Assembly (NCBI RefSeq): GCF_020520425.1
Contig: NC_079490.1
Span: forward strand, 4,836,001 to 4,900,000
Length of the DNA stretch: 64,000 nucleotides
DNA from: Spinacia oleracea
Lineage: Eukaryota; Streptophyta; Magnoliopsida; Caryophyllales; Amaranthaceae
Direction of reading: 5' to 3'
A model generated the notes under the pieces. That model was not told the DNA's origin, did no database searches, and saw nothing but the letters and a program-made list of their open reading frames with translations. The translations under genes and the position numbers were made by a program. Below are positions 24,701-37,474 of the stretch, one piece after another (the stretch's first letter is position 1; each line of letters opens with the position of its first letter).

Positions 24701-27609
24701 TTTTACTCCGTAATATGCAAGAATATTAATGTTATTTTATGAGATCGTAGATTACATAGAGATTCGAGCTTTAGAGACCATATGCAAGATAGTTCCCAAA
24801 CAGATCCCATGCATAATGTTGATTTCTAAAACTTATATTATCATGCATTGTGGAACTATCTTGCATAAACATTTGTGACACATTTAAAAGGACAATAGAA
24901 CTGCTTGGACTTGTGGTCTTGTGCTACTTAGTTATATGATAACCTGAAGCTTTATAATTGTCTTTGTAGGCCTTAAAGATTGCATGAAAAGGGGATATTC
25001 CTACTTAGATGGTATCGAAGATCTGCTGCATGCCTTAAAACTAAACAACTACGAAATGCACGCTTTTACAAATTATCCAGTCTGGTATTTGACATTTCTT
25101 TCATTTCCTAATAAGACAGGGTATCATTCTGCTTGTTCTATTAATGTGACTTGCTTCGTTGTATAATGATTTTATTTACAGGTACCAATTAATTGAGGAT
25201 AAGTTAAAGCTATCAACTTATTTATCTTGGACATTCTGCTCCTGTGCAACAGGTATATTACACTTCTACTATCAGTCCATGGATTTCCAGTTGTAGTGAA
25301 CAGTTTGTCTTTAACACTGTGTAGTAGGATGTCCAGTGATCCTAAGTTCTTCATTTAATTGCACCAACCAACAAAATGTGAGTCCAGAAATAGTCACGTA
25401 CTCACGTCTAGTTTCAGGCCCTTGCAATCAACTGTTGTCATGTACATTGCTGCACATATATGTTACAAGAGTGTAGTTAATGATTGTCCATTCCTATTTA
25501 ACCGTGTTATTCTCATTATCATTAATGGTATGACTCGCCACATGTAGCCATGCCTACCACCGGGATATCTTTGGCTGTGAACAAACTCTAGGGCCAAGTT
25601 CACTTGTCATTCACTCAGTTATATTGCTATGTCATTGAATCTTGATTTTTATTAGAGTTTGGTACAAGAAATTCTCAAACAGTTCTCGTTATCAATGGGT
25701 AATTTTAGGAGGGTATATCGGATTATCGGGTTTCCGTTGTAGCTTAAACTATTTTTGTTTGGAAAGATATGTGAGTATTAAATATGTTGTGTTTCCAAAA
25801 TGACATTGCCTGTTTATTTTCTTTATGCATTCCATTTACTTTGTCAGAGTAAAACGAAAGTTTGGAGGAGGGACTATGTATGAATGTCTGACGTTCTTCG
25901 TAGCTCTGGGGCAATTATCTCTCCCTTAATTTGCATGAATCTAATTTAAGGACTCTGTCGACATCCAGTTAATAGAGGCTTTTATTTATTTCATGTACAT
26001 TGTGTGTTGCGTGTGTGCGTTTTTGCATTCCTTTTTTTTTTTTTTTTGTGGGGGGGGGGACCAAGACACCTTATAGCATTTGTGTTTTGGATTTTCATGA
26101 GAAACCAAGAGTTAGCAGCTAATGTACTATTTAATTTTGTTTGCTCAAAGGTCCCAGTTGTCCGTATCAGTTTTTTTTTTTTTAAATATTTCTAGTGATC
26201 ATATTATCTTGGTTATATTACTCTGCTATCACATCCAAACTTCCCTTGTTTGGACTATGGAGATGTGTCCAACATCCTCCTCCCTCTTTCCCCTCTTTTT
26301 GATCAATGAGTAAAATGATTATTCTGAAAACCAATCGGTTTTCTAGTTCTTCTTTCATTTGGTTTCTCTTATTTATGCACTACAGGAAAATTGAAGCCAG
26401 ACCCTGATTTTTATAGTGAAGCCTTCAGACACCTTCAGGTTGAGCCCGAAAGCTGTATCTTTGTTGATGACAGGTAATTGCTACTAGCATTTCTGATTTT
26501 GGTCGTTAAAATCTTAACATTAGTTCAATGCTTCTCCTGGTGGTATGATATTCAACCTCTTGCCTGCAAATTGAGTATTTGGTGTTCACTGGACCTATTC
26601 TAATTTCTAAAGCTCTCTTTTAGACATTTGAACATGAATTGTCTTATTTTCTTAGCTTGGTAAACTTATGTGTTTCATTGTTTCTTACATTTGAACATGA
26701 ACTATCTTTATTTTCAGATTGTCTCTCTCCCTTTTTAGGTTAGGGGTTGAGTTGGACTGATTGCCTGGTAGGGGAGCTGTATAGGATGGATTGTGGTCTG
26801 TTGCCTTGTATTTTCTGTTATACATCTGTTTCTCTAAAAAAATGTTCAATAACTGATGTAAACTAAAAAAACTACAAAACCAGAGTGATTTTTAGTTGGT
26901 ATTTCGGGTATGAAACAATCACCTCGGATGAGGTTGATTTGTATTGTGTAAGGAAGACTTCGGTTGGTTTTGTTTTGGGCTATACTACATGCATACGTAA
27001 GCTGGCATCGGTGTTTAATCTTAGAAAACCTCCCCGATGCCTAGGTTAGCTTTATTGAGAGAAAGACTAGATCTGTATTGGTGTACGGTTTTAGTAATGA
27101 ACATACCTTGAGATCTCCATTTGTTGGCTATTTATAAGGCATTTATGCCTTGGTGGCTAGGCTTTAGTAGTTATCGGCCTATTCCCTGTCATGGACCAAG
27201 ATTTCTTAATAGCTTGTTCAATAATAGGCCCAAATTGGAGGTCATATGGAGGTATTTTAAAGCTGTATTTATGCTGGACGTGTATTTGATACTTTACACT
27301 TTACCCTGGATGCTTGGGTATAATTCTTCAAAATATATGGAAAATCTTGCTAAAGTTGACCAGGTCATGTCGGATACTACTATGAGTGTTACATAATTGG
27401 GACCTGTGTTTTCTGATGGTATTTGAATATCTACATGTCATTGTTGTGATGAGATTTTTGGTAGCAGGATTAAAAATGTGGAGGGAGCAGTAAGTGTTGG
27501 AATGGTTGGCTTGCAATTTAAAGGTGCAGATGAGTTGCGTCAGGATCTCTCTCTTCTTGGCATTAATATTTCTGCAAATGAACTCAAATACAATTGGACG
27601 AGCTCATGA
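21789..27609 (+). CDS. FHY1: HAD-superfamily FMN hydrolase, chloroplast type (FHY1-like)
   Basis: Seven exons: 21789-22030, 23435-23510, 24406-24457, 24970-25084, 25182-25252, 26386-26473, 27468-27609. All are GT-AG and sum to 786 nt (261 residues plus stop). The family (Arabidopsis AtcpFHy1) dephosphorylates FMN to riboflavin in chloroplasts. Visible: Ser/Lys-rich transit peptide (about 1-50); HAD motif I LLFDVMDTLV with nucleophile D62; AFTNYPVWY (motif II region); K189 in KLKPDP (motif III); VDDR at 212-215 (motif IV acid pair). The passages FEKGLIDE, YSYLDG and LSWTFCSC agree with my memory of the family. The ATG at 21789 opens the transit peptide; the frame is open further upstream (to 21504), but that part lacks transit-peptide character. 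Substrate is inferred from family. Confidence 0.9.
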
Positions 27610-29540
27610 AGATGTATTACATTTTCGTTATCTATATTCTTCCACTTTCAGAACTGATTAGTCACTGATATCGTTGCACTGCAATGAATATCTGGTGTTG
27701 TCCTTCTGTCCTATGTGTATTGTGTGGATATATTATTTTCTTGGTTTTTCCAGGGGGAAAGGGGGCAGACACTCATGTAACTCTGTCATTATGAATATAT
27801 AATTATTATCCTGCAGATTATGATTCTGCATGAAGTTTATTCAGCTTTCCAAGTTAACTCCACCGGTTCACATAGTTTTCATTTCTTCACTATCAAGGTT
27901 GGCTCTTGGCAAACCTAAGAATGGTTAATGATGATGTAATCAATGATATGATTCCGACTCTCATGTAACTTCAGAGGTCCGTGGTCATATAACTATAACC
28001 TCAAAGTTCCACTTTGGTGACTACAGTCTTCCTTTTAGGTTTTAGCTGTGTGTCTTCTGATACAGGAACTGTGATTTTGATGAGATCTCAGATATGTTAG
28101 GCCTACCATATTTTCTGCTCTCAGTAATATACTCTTATTAGGTCATGGGTCCTTTCAGCTAGACAAGCTCATTAAGCAGATCTTCAAGAAGAAACTGCAG
28201 GAGGATTCAAGAATAATGGTCATGGAACTGTGAATCTGTGATTGTCTGAACCCAGTTGCTCTAGAACAGTTATCAGAACTAAAAAACTGCAAAACACTCA
28301 GAAGCCTGGAAAGAGAACTATTCCCGTGGCGACTGCAGTTGACAGATGCTTCAAGCTCAATGCTGTTGGTTCTGCTGCTGGTGTCGGAACTGGTTGAAAT
28401 TCTGCTTCAACTTTCATGCATGAGCAATATGTTCTGTTATTAGCTCTTCTGAGTTAACAGACCTGGAGAAACAAGTAAAAACAACCCAGGAAACTGATGC
28501 TACTTCCACTACTTGCCTTGCAGGTCAGAATTTCAGTTCCCTCATCACCCCTCATCTTTCCTTGTTTACCTCTTACTCATCATTTAATACTCTTTGCATT
28601 ATAAAAGACTCTTAATGGCCAAAGAGTTAAAATGTTAATGACTATTTGTTTTGGGTACTTGAATTTTAGTAGAAGTGCTGTGCTAACTGTCAGACTGCCA
28701 GGTGTTGGTATAGAGACTATGGCGTATACTGATGAGTTTTTTTTTTTTTTTTTATAGGCATCAACCATGGTCACTGTTCGACAGCAGAGGAGTCTTTAGT
28801 TGCTAAGAACAAGCTGAGATTTTGTTAAAGGAGCTTCTTTTGCAGCCTTAGTCACCAGTCTCACCACTGTTTGCACCATAAAAAATGTACCTTATCTAAA
28901 GTTGACAACTATAAAGTCACATAAAGTAATATACTCGTGATGAATCTCCTTTATTAGCTAAGCTTATTGCCTGGCGTTTCAAGAAGAAATGCGAAAGCAG
29001 GTTCAAGAAATATGGTCATAGAGTTGCAACTAATGCCCAAAACTGTTGCTCAAGCCACCTGTCACGAAAGAACAGAGAATATTTCTTACCAGAACAAAAG
29101 ATGATAAATGATTGAGCAGTTTGGGATAAAAGCTACAGAGTATTACTGTGATTCACTACAAGATATATCCATCAGTTCAACTGGAAGAGCTTCAAGATCC
29201 ATGGTTCTACTGCTTACTTTAAGGCTTAATCACAGGAGTCAAAGACTGATTGCTAAGTCAATACTGTTCGTCTTCTGCAGGTGCTGGATCTGTAAAGTGC
29301 TTCATCCTCCACATGCACCCAATACGCCCAGTTATAAAAAATTCAAGAAAGTGAAGGTCAGGCTTCTGTTTCCTTACTCATTCTTTTCTTTATCTCTTAC
29401 CGGGGAACATGTTATTTGCCATCTTTCTTTATTTACCTCATCTCTTATTCTTTCTGTTAGGCACTAGCTATTTTACAATTCCCAGGTTTCCTAATGGGAA
29501 ATATGAATGTGAAAGCATATTGATTTTTGGTGTTTTTAGT
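27610..29540 (+). other. Downstream region with diverged repeated exon-like blocks
   Basis: Two similar segments, about 28165-28230 and 28960-29035, share AAGCTNATT, TTCAAGAAGAAA, TTCAAGAA and ATGGTCAT in order. Each is followed by a CTTNTGCAGGT or CTTGCAGGT splice-like site and a pyrimidine-rich tract (28510-28580 and 29360-29450). No long open frame survives. It could be a decayed gene with a duplicated exon or a noncoding transcript. Confidence 0.3.
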
Positions 29541-30543
29541 TTATACCAATGTTACACGGAACGCGGGACATTCCGGAATGTGGTACGGGAACGGGCACGA
29601 GGAACGCTGCCCTCCAAGTTCCCGGAACGATGGGTTATTTTTATTTAATTTTTTTTTTTCGAATTTAAATTTTATAATACAAAATTTAAGCAATGAAAGT
29701 ATAAAACAACCAGAAATTCATATTTCATTAACTCAAAAGGTTCAATCTCTAATACAATAGTACGATATTACGATTGATCAATAATAGCAAAAGAGCAAAA
29801 CTACACCTTCATAATTCAGCATTCAAAACATTAAGCAAAGAGCAAAACTACAACTTCGTATTTCAGCATACAAAACATTAAAGTAATGTTAGAGAACCAG
29901 AAAATAAACCTAGGCCTAGTTTCTCTTCCACTTAGAACCTGCTCCTCCTTCATCAACATCCTCCAACCTTAAGTCGAGCAATCTAACAGTAGAATCTTCC
30001 ACACAAGAGTTCTCGGGATCAATATCCCACATCCTAGAAGCGCCGGTTTTGTAGCATGATGTGAAGTGGGATATGAGCCTTAAATTACAATGGATGAACA
30101 CTAGCTTGTCAGCACGAAGTGCATTGAGGCGATTTCTTTTAATGTTGTGAATATAAGAATATGTACTCCAAACCCGCTCACCCGAAAACTTGTAATTGGT
30201 TGTGATAGAACTCTTATTGCGACTTCTGTAACTCTGGAGTTTCGGAGCCGTAGGTGGACCACCAAGCAATAGGTGTCATTGTCACCGCATTCAAATATCC
30301 CTTGCTTCCCTTGAAATATGGCAATTTGTTCCCTAAATAGACTTCTCTCATTTGCATCTTCTCTTATTTTATCCAATGCTTGGAGGTATCCTTGAGCCAC
30401 CTCTTTATCAAAATTGGGCGCTCTCCTTTGTACTCCCCTAGGTGCAACAGTTTTAAGATAGTTTGAGTCGTAATACAAAGGATTGAGAGCATTTCCAAGA
30501 TAGTGCATTGGAATGTTCATCTTTTCCCAACGTGCAAGCAAGA
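29541..30543 (-). pseudogene. hAT transposase C-terminal fragment, left arm of fold-back
   Basis: Minus-strand remnants of a hAT-family transposase. An upstream part (about 30546-30700, in the loop) reads FADGEGQKMGEVYERMD. Then LLARWEKMNIPMHYLGNALN and DKEVAQGYLQAL lead to the C-terminal dimerisation region (GERVWSTYSYIHNIKRNRLN, LVFIHCNLRLI). The reading frame is broken near 30210-30240, where the expected AWWSTYGS to LAIRVLSQ join is shifted. No DNA-binding N-terminus is present, so it cannot be autonomous. Confidence 0.8.
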
Positions 30544-30718
30544 TTTTCTCCACCTTTTCTTTGTTTTCTTCCGTTTGTTGTTTCTCATAATATCATTGAT
30601 TTCTTCAATCATACAATCCATTCTCTCATACACTTCGCCCATCTTTTGTCCTTCTCCGTCAGCAAACTTGATCATTAAATAAATAGGCTTAGTAATAACC
30701 AATTTATTGTCTTGGAAA

Positions 30719-31687
30719 TCTTGCTTGCACGTTGGGAAAAGATGAACATTCCAATGTACTGTCTTGGAAATGCTCTAAATCCTTTATGTTATGACTCAAA
30801 CTATCTTAAAACTGTTGCACCCGGTGGAGTACAAAGGAGAGCACCCAATTTTGATAAAGAGGTGGCTCAAGGATACCTCCAAGCATTGGATAAAATAAGA
30901 GAAGATGCAAATGAGAGAAGTCTGTTTAGGGAGCAAATTGCCATATTTCAAGGAAAGCAAGGGATATTTGGGACAGCAGCAGCTAAGGCAGATGCGGTGA
31001 CAATGATACCTATCGCTTGGTAGTCCACCTATGGCTCCAGAAGTTGCAATAAGAGTTCTATCACAGCCAATTACAAGTTCTTCGGCTGAGCGGGTTTGGA
31101 GTACATATTCTTATATTCACAACATTAAAAGAAATTGTTTCAATGCACTTCGTGCTGAAAAGTTAGTGTTCATCCATTGTAATTTAAGAATCATATCCTG
31201 CTTCACATCATGCTACAAAACCGGCGCTTCTAGGATGTGGGATATTGATCCCGAGAACTCTTGTGTGGAAGATTCTACTGTTAGATTGCTCGACTTAAGG
31301 TTGGTGGATGTTGACGAAGGAGGAGCAGGTTCTAAGTGGAAGAGAAACTAGGCATAGGTTTATTTTCTGGTTTTCTAACGTTGCTTTAATGTTTTGTATG
31401 CTGAATTATGTAGTTGTAGTTTTGCTCTTTGCTGCTTAATGTTTTGTATGCTGAATTATGAAGGTGTAGTTTTGCTCTTTGCTATTATTGATCAATCGTA
31501 ATATCGTACTACTGTATTAGAGATTGAAACTTTTGAGTTAATGAAATATGAATTTCTGGTTGTTATATACTTCTATTGCTCAAGTTTTGTATCATAAAAT
31601 TTAAATTCCAAAAAAATAAAATAACCCATCGTTCCGGGAACTTGGAGGGGCAGCGTTCCCGTACCACGTTCCTTGTAACAATGGTAC
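30719..31687 (+). pseudogene. hAT transposase C-terminal fragment, right arm of fold-back
   Basis: Inverted, diverged copy of 29541-30543 separated by a ~175 nt loop. Frames at 30712-31023 and 31031-31351 repeat the same protein segments (DKEVAQGYLQALDKIRED; AERVWSTYSYIHNIKRN; WDIDPENSCVEDSTVRL). A TAG stop at 31021 separates them. It differs from the left arm by substitutions and small indels, for example a short insertion at 30972-30990 and a deletion near 31660, so the duplication is not brand new. Confidence 0.8.
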
Positions 31688-32393
31688 TTTATCCCCTTTA
31701 TTTGTGGTACATGTACTTGAGTTTTAATTCAATTTCGTTTATCGCCTCTAATGAAGGGAATAATTGTAGATGATTCCACCTATTATAAAAAGGTGAAAGC
31801 TTATACACTAAGTCCAACTTTTGCAGTAATTTCGGCAGCCCTTTTCTTTAAGGCCATGTTTGATTGAAGGGAAAATTATTTTCCTAGTTAATCTTTAACT
31901 CATTTTGGTCTGTAAAGCAGAATAAGAAAACACATTTTACGAACATTCCTTGGAATTAGTAAAGGATAGATAACTAAAACAGAAAAAGGGAAAAAAATAA
32001 GTCAACTGTATAAGGTACATCAGCATAGAAAAATATAAAGTTGCCGTAAACTCAGAATTCCATTTTTTGTGTACGGTATGATCCTGATTTGAAGAATTTA
32101 TCCAAATTAAATTAGTATGGTCTGCACTCTGCAGTTGCATGTGTTTAGTAAAAATATAGTACTTCGTATTTGTTTGTTCAATAATACAGATTAACATTCA
32201 ATTTGCTGAGGTATAATGGGAATTGGACCGTTTCATGCTACTTTTAGTCCAAGTATATACTTTATGTGCATTAAATAAAAAAAAAAATATACTTTATGTG
32301 CAGTGATGTTATAGTAGACTCAGTCAGTGTCTTACTCTTACACTCCACATATATTATTGTTTTGCATTTTATCCTCACAAGTCACAACCAGGC
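31688..32393 (+). promoter_or_regulatory. Upstream region of the WAK-like gene
   Basis: AT-rich with no coding signal. It contains a short direct repeat ATATACTTTATGTGCA (32252 and 32287) around an A-run and ends just before the WAK-like start codon. Confidence 0.4.
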
Positions 32394-35300
32394 ATGTCTA
32401 CAGAAAAGAAAAACCTTGCAGAAATAATGAATAGCCAAACAACATTATTGTTTCTGCTTATTGCAGCAATACTATGGATGGCATCATTACCAATGGTAGC
32501 TGCACTCCCCATCACACAGCCTGAATGTCCAGAGAATTGTGGAGGTGTGAGTATTCCTTATCCATTTGGTATCGGAAGTGGTTGCTACCTCGATCCCTCG
32601 TATGAGATCATCTGCAATTCATCTTTAACTCCCCCAAAACCTTTTTTACGTTCATTCAACCTTGAGGTTGAAGAGATAACGCTAAAAGCTTACTTCTACA
32701 GCTCGAATGAGGAATCGCAAAGGATCACGGTGAAAACCCCAGTACAAAGGACCTGTGGTATCCAAACTGCTAGTATAAGTAGCCTCGATTTTGGTGGGAC
32801 TCCTTATTGGTTCACAGGGACGGACAATGTTTTACTAGTGGGGGGATGTGGAAGCAGTGTGGTCATGAGGAATAGAAGCAACGCAATCCTGGGTGGGTGC
32901 AGTTCACTTTGTGATGAGAGTATACATGATAAGTATTTCTCTTCTTGTGTTGGCATCGGGTGTTGCAAAATTACTTTGATGGAAAGTGGCTCTCTTGATC
33001 TGTATCGCTTAGATGTATTGAACTTTCTAACGGGGTCTCATAATTGCACAAGCACCAAGTTGGTTAGCGAAACCTACATGAACAAGTTCTATGTTGATCC
33101 TAGTGATCCGTATCAGTTCTCAGCTGTCCCGACAGTGCTAGGCTGGATGGTCGCAAATTCTACTGGTATTAATATGCCCTGGGCTGGTGACAACAAGAGG
33201 TACTGTCTAAAATATAATTATACTGCAAAAATGGAAGAAGGTTTCATTTGTTTCTGCAAGGAAGGCTACCACGGAAATCCATATATTCCCTACGGATGCC
33301 AAGGTAATAACCTTGATTTTTGTATATTAATATCCTATTAGTTTATTAACACAGTTCCATACCAACCTACTTGCCACTTCTATATTAACATCCTATTAGT
33401 TTACTAACACCGTTCTATCTTTTCAGTCTCAGATAATTGTAAACGATGCAAACCTGGGAGTTGCTTGCAGATAAGACCTGATTCTTTTGTTTGCAATGGT
33501 GAATTTGATTTTACCTGGGGGATAGCCGTTATCGTGGTTGGTAAGCTATCTAAATTTCACTAGTCTACTCGCTTAGCTGGTACGCATGTAAAAACGAAGT
33601 GGTTGTTTGTTTGAACATAGGAAGTCGCATTTTCCAAGATTTTGGAAGCTTCTTTTACTCGGAACGTCTCATTTCCTTGCAAAATCTTTTCCTTGATTTG
33701 CTCCAACTTTACATCCCCAACTTGATTCTCCTTAACCTCATCAAATACCGATGGTTGAATAGTCAACGCATTCATCATTCCCTCCAGACATTCACCATTC
33801 ACGATCTCCAGGTTTAATCGTTGCATATCCTTGCACAATTCGTTAGCAACTACTAACGCATTCACACTATGACTTGATTTCCTACTCAATACATTGGCTT
33901 TCCCTTCGTGATATTGGATGTCTAGATCATAGTCCTTAATTAACTCCAACCACCCTTTTTGACGCATATTCAAATCCTTTTGGTAAATTGTTGGAAATGC
34001 CACTTACCTAACTCATAGTAGCTAAGCAGCTTTCTTGTTTCGTGGGAAGTAAAACTCCTAGGAAATACAATTTTGTGTAATAAACAACCAACAAATCTAT
34101 AGTTATCCCCTTCCTATAGCTCTTATGGTATTGTAAGTCTACCAAATGACCATTGTGGTTAAATTTTTACCTAGCTCTCAAACAAGTATGTACTCTAAAA
34201 AAGAAGGGAAACTCAAAACAAAAACCTAGGATTTGCTTTCTTGGCCTGCTAATTATTTTGGAGATGATTTGGCCTGCAAGATTTAAACCAATAATCTTCT
34301 ACTCTGGAGTCTGGATGAATTTCAATGGCTTGTGGCTAGGTGTAGGTACTTGGTGGCTCAATCACTGGTCAAAAAGTTTCAATCAGGTCATATAAGTTCC
34401 AATCAGGTCTTATAAGTTGATTCTCTCAAGTTTGTTCTCTTACAATCAGGTCTGATAAGGTCCAACAAGTTCCAATCAACTTTGATTTAATCAGTTCCAA
34501 TAAGTTCAGAAAAGTTCAGTTCAGATAAGTTTAGGTTTTATCTGCCGATGATATCGCCCCTTATAGGCAACAACTAATCCTTCAAAATATTTCATGCAGG
34601 TTCTGTCATTGGCTTAGTGTTGGTATGCTCTGGTAACATATATGTCTGCTTCAGGAAAAGGAAACTTATCTTAATGAAGGAGAAATTCTTTCAACAAAAT
34701 GGCGGTTTATTACTGAAACAACAACTTGCCTTGTATGGGGACAAAGAATCAACAAGAATATTCAAGGTCATCGAGCTAAAGGCAGCCACAAAGAACTACA
34801 GTAAAGAAAACATCCTCGGCAAAGGCGGTTTTGGCACTGTGTACAAAGGTATTATATCAAATCAGCAAATAGTCGCGATAAAAAAATCAAAGATAAGTAG
34901 TCAGAGTCAAGTTGAGCAATTCATCAATGAGGTGGTCATCCTAACTCAGATCAACCACAGAAATGTGGTTAAACTATTGGGATGTTGTTTGGAGACTGAA
35001 GTGCCTCTTTTGGTGTATGAATATGTCTCGAATGGCAACCTATTCGAGCATATTCACGAAAAAGGCGATGCAACTTGGCTTTCATGGGAAAATTGTTTAA
35101 GAATCGCAACAGAGGCTGCTAACGCGATTGCTTATCTCCACTCAGCGGCTTCAATACCTATAATACACAGGGATATCAAGTCATCCAACATTTTATTGGA
35201 TGATAACTTTACTGCCAAAATATCCGACTTTGGAGCCTCGAGACTAGTTCCGATTGATCAAAGTCAAGTTACCACTCTAGTTCAAGGTACATTTGGGTAT

Positions 35301-35789
35301 CTTGACCCCGAATACTTCCAAACAAACCACCTGACTGATAAAAGTGATGTCTACAGCTTTGGTGTAGTTCTCCTTGAGCTCTTAACAAGGAGAAAACCGC
35401 TTTTGTGGGGAACTGGAGTTGAAGATGGGAATTTAGCAGCCTATTTCCTTCATTCAGTGAGGAACAACCAGTTGTTCGACATTGTTGAGCCTCGATTCAT
35501 TAAAGAAGCAACTCAGAAGCAACTTACCATGTTTGCAAAGCTTGCAGAACAATGTCTTAGTGTAAAAGGTGAAGACAGGCCATCCATGAAAGAGGTGGCG
35601 AAGGAGTTAGAAGAGTTGAAGACGAAACCTGTCAATCATCCGAGGGCTGAGTTGGATTGTGATGAGAATCGTATCTTAAGTAATGAACTTAAGGGCCTCT
35701 GTAATGTGCCTTGCAGGAAAGGAAGCGAAGCATCTCGACTGTTTACAATGGAGAAGGACATAATACTTGAAATGAGCTCTCCTCGCTAA
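32394..35789 (+). CDS. Wall-associated receptor kinase-like protein (WAKL)
   Basis: Three exons, 32394-33303, 33427-33540, 34600-35789; GT-AG; 2214 nt (737 residues). Plasma-membrane receptor kinase that senses wall pectin fragments or pathogens. Order: signal peptide (about 12-38; a second ATG at 32427 would give a cleaner one), GUB_WAK pectin-binding domain starting [15 protein letters not shown] with regular Cys (C45, C49, C64, C74), a Cys-rich stretch ending [10 protein letters not shown], a degenerate EGF-like segment, one membrane span (about 334-358), then a Ser/Thr kinase. The kinase has LGKGGFG (414-420), VAIK (K436), HRDIKSSN (D533), DFG (D551), [10 protein letters not shown] and CDVYSFG-type DVYSFG. 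All catalytic residues are present, so it should be active. Intron 2 is 1.06 kb and holds a retrotransposon fragment. Confidence 0.92.
33560..34003 (-). pseudogene. Ty3/Gypsy polyprotein fragment in WAKL intron 2
   Basis: A 147-codon open frame antisense to the host gene resembles the end of RNase H and the linker toward integrase in chromovirus-type Gypsy elements: [20 protein letters not shown], then [17 protein letters not shown]. The usual NVVADALSRK is shortened to NVLSRK, an in-frame loss of four codons that removes the conserved Asp. No LTR or integrase is seen. Confidence 0.8.
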
Positions 35790-35987
35790 CACTATTTTTT
35801 TTGATGGAACGATACAACAAAAGTTAAGATAGTCTTCTTTCAAGACTGTACCTCTCCTCTCCTCGCTAACGCTTAATCTTGCAGTAGTTGTCGATTTACA
35901 GGTTTCGTCAGTCTGCCTCTCTAGAAGTCTCTAGAAACAATATACAGCGAGATCGAGTAATGCATCATATATTTCTGAGGGGAGGAA
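35790..35987 (+). terminator. WAKL 3' flank
   Basis: Probable 3' UTR. A direct repeat CTCTCCTCGCTAAC occurs at the stop codon (about 35777) and at 35856. It ends in a purine-rich tract GAGGGGAGGAA just before an LTR. Confidence 0.35.
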
Positions 35988-36240
35988 TGTTATGTTGTTA
36001 ACAAAGTTAGTAGTTGTTTGTTGGAGTTAGCATTAAGAATTTGATTGCCTGTTAGCTTTTGTTGTATAAATAAGCTGAATCATAGCTTTTATTTCTCATC
36101 CACAAAGATTAATACAAAACCTCATTTCCCTCTTTCTGAAATTTTCTATGAAGTTATGCCTTTCTCTCCCTTTCAATCTCATTTTTGGTCTTCTATCATG
36201 TTCATTGGAGAATTATTAGCAGTTTAGCTTAGCTCCTGCA
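35988..36240 (+). mobile_element. LTR (5'-type) of a small Copia-like element
   Basis: 253 bp beginning TGTTATGTTG and ending CTCCTGCA, with a TATAAATA box (about 36063). It is followed by TTAGTATCAGAGCC, a match to the initiator-tRNA-Met primer site used by plant Copia elements (TGGTATCAGAGC). Confidence 0.75.
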
Positions 36241-37474
36241 ATATTAGTATCAGAGCCGAATTGATTACAATGGATCGATCTCAGTTCAACATCAGTTCTT
36301 GAAACTAAGAATTAGTTTGGCTAGAAATAGAGTCAAACTGTTGAGGAGATCTGGGTAAGAAATTGTAATTGATTGATTGCTTGCTCACCTTCAATTCTAG
36401 GGCCTGCAACATTTTTCCGCCATTTTTGAGCTTCACTCTTCCTTGAATCTGTAGAATTTTTGGAGAAATTCTTCTTGCACACAACCTGTTTGAGTAAATG
36501 CCGAGCCAAGAATCATAGAGTTCTTGACGTCTTTCCAATCATTTTTGATCCAGAATCTGGGAGGAATTTGTTCTAGCACGTTGCAAAATGGGGATTGATG
36601 ATTTTTACAACAATCTTCAACGAGAAGAACCAATCATTCCACAACTTGAAGCTTCTCAACAGAATAAGGTAATAAAATCATTCAAAAAGCTTTTGAAGAA
36701 TGAATGTTGTGATAGTTGGAATAAAGGATTTTGTGATGGTGTGATGAACCATTACTCCCAGTACATGAATTTTTCCATAGTGGTGACAATTGGGTTTTTG
36801 TTGTGGTATGTGATGAAGAAGGTGATTATGTAATTGCATTGGAGTTGATAAAATCCATGAATCAACTGCCATTCAAGAAGAAGTAAGCTCAACAGTAGTC
36901 GAGAACAAGGTTTTATAATGCAGAAGTACCATTCAAATGTTCAAAATCTTTTGTGTCAATTCCTTCTCCAGAATTAGTACAAGTTGATGTACTTACTAAT
37001 CCTAAGAAATTCTTTTCTACCTACATCATCACATGTTAATCAACAAGCAATTTTGGTCGAACGTGAACCACATATTCTTGGAGAATCAGACAATTCATTT
37101 GATTTTCGTGTGAATGGTTTTGACTACAGTAGCAGTACTAGTCTAACATGAGGCCTCTTCCTTAGCCTCCTCGTATACATCTTCTTTAATGGTGAATTGG
37201 TGACAGGAAGTCTTGCTGGAAACTGTCAGCAGCAACAATCACAGCAGTAATGAGTTTCATCAATTGGGTTTGTTGGCCTTGTGTTGTGTTGTCTTCTCTT
37301 TGGAGACTACACATATTATTAGTGGTTATAAGCAGTGGTTTTGTGTACCTTTTTGGTTCAGTTTAGGCTATAGAAATTCATGGTTGGTGTTCTCGGCAGC
37401 TCTGACAATTAGTGAAGCAAATACAGAGGTGGCTACAGATTTTTTTTTTTGATACAAATCAGACTTGAGAGGAA
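36241..37474 (+). mobile_element. Internal region of the non-autonomous LTR element
   Basis: 1.23 kb between the primer site and the second LTR. An 81-codon frame at 36588-36833 has no recognised domain; there is no gag, RT or integrase. A purine tract GACTTGAGAGGAA precedes the second LTR. Size and lack of pol fit a TRIM or LARD-like derivative. Confidence 0.6.

Noticed and set aside
27121-27396. 91-codon frame in the last intron of the FMN hydrolase
   Set aside because: It is intronic, with no domain and no splice support.
36588-36833. 81-codon frame in the LTR element as a host gene
   Set aside because: It lies between LTRs of a non-autonomous element and no family is recognised.
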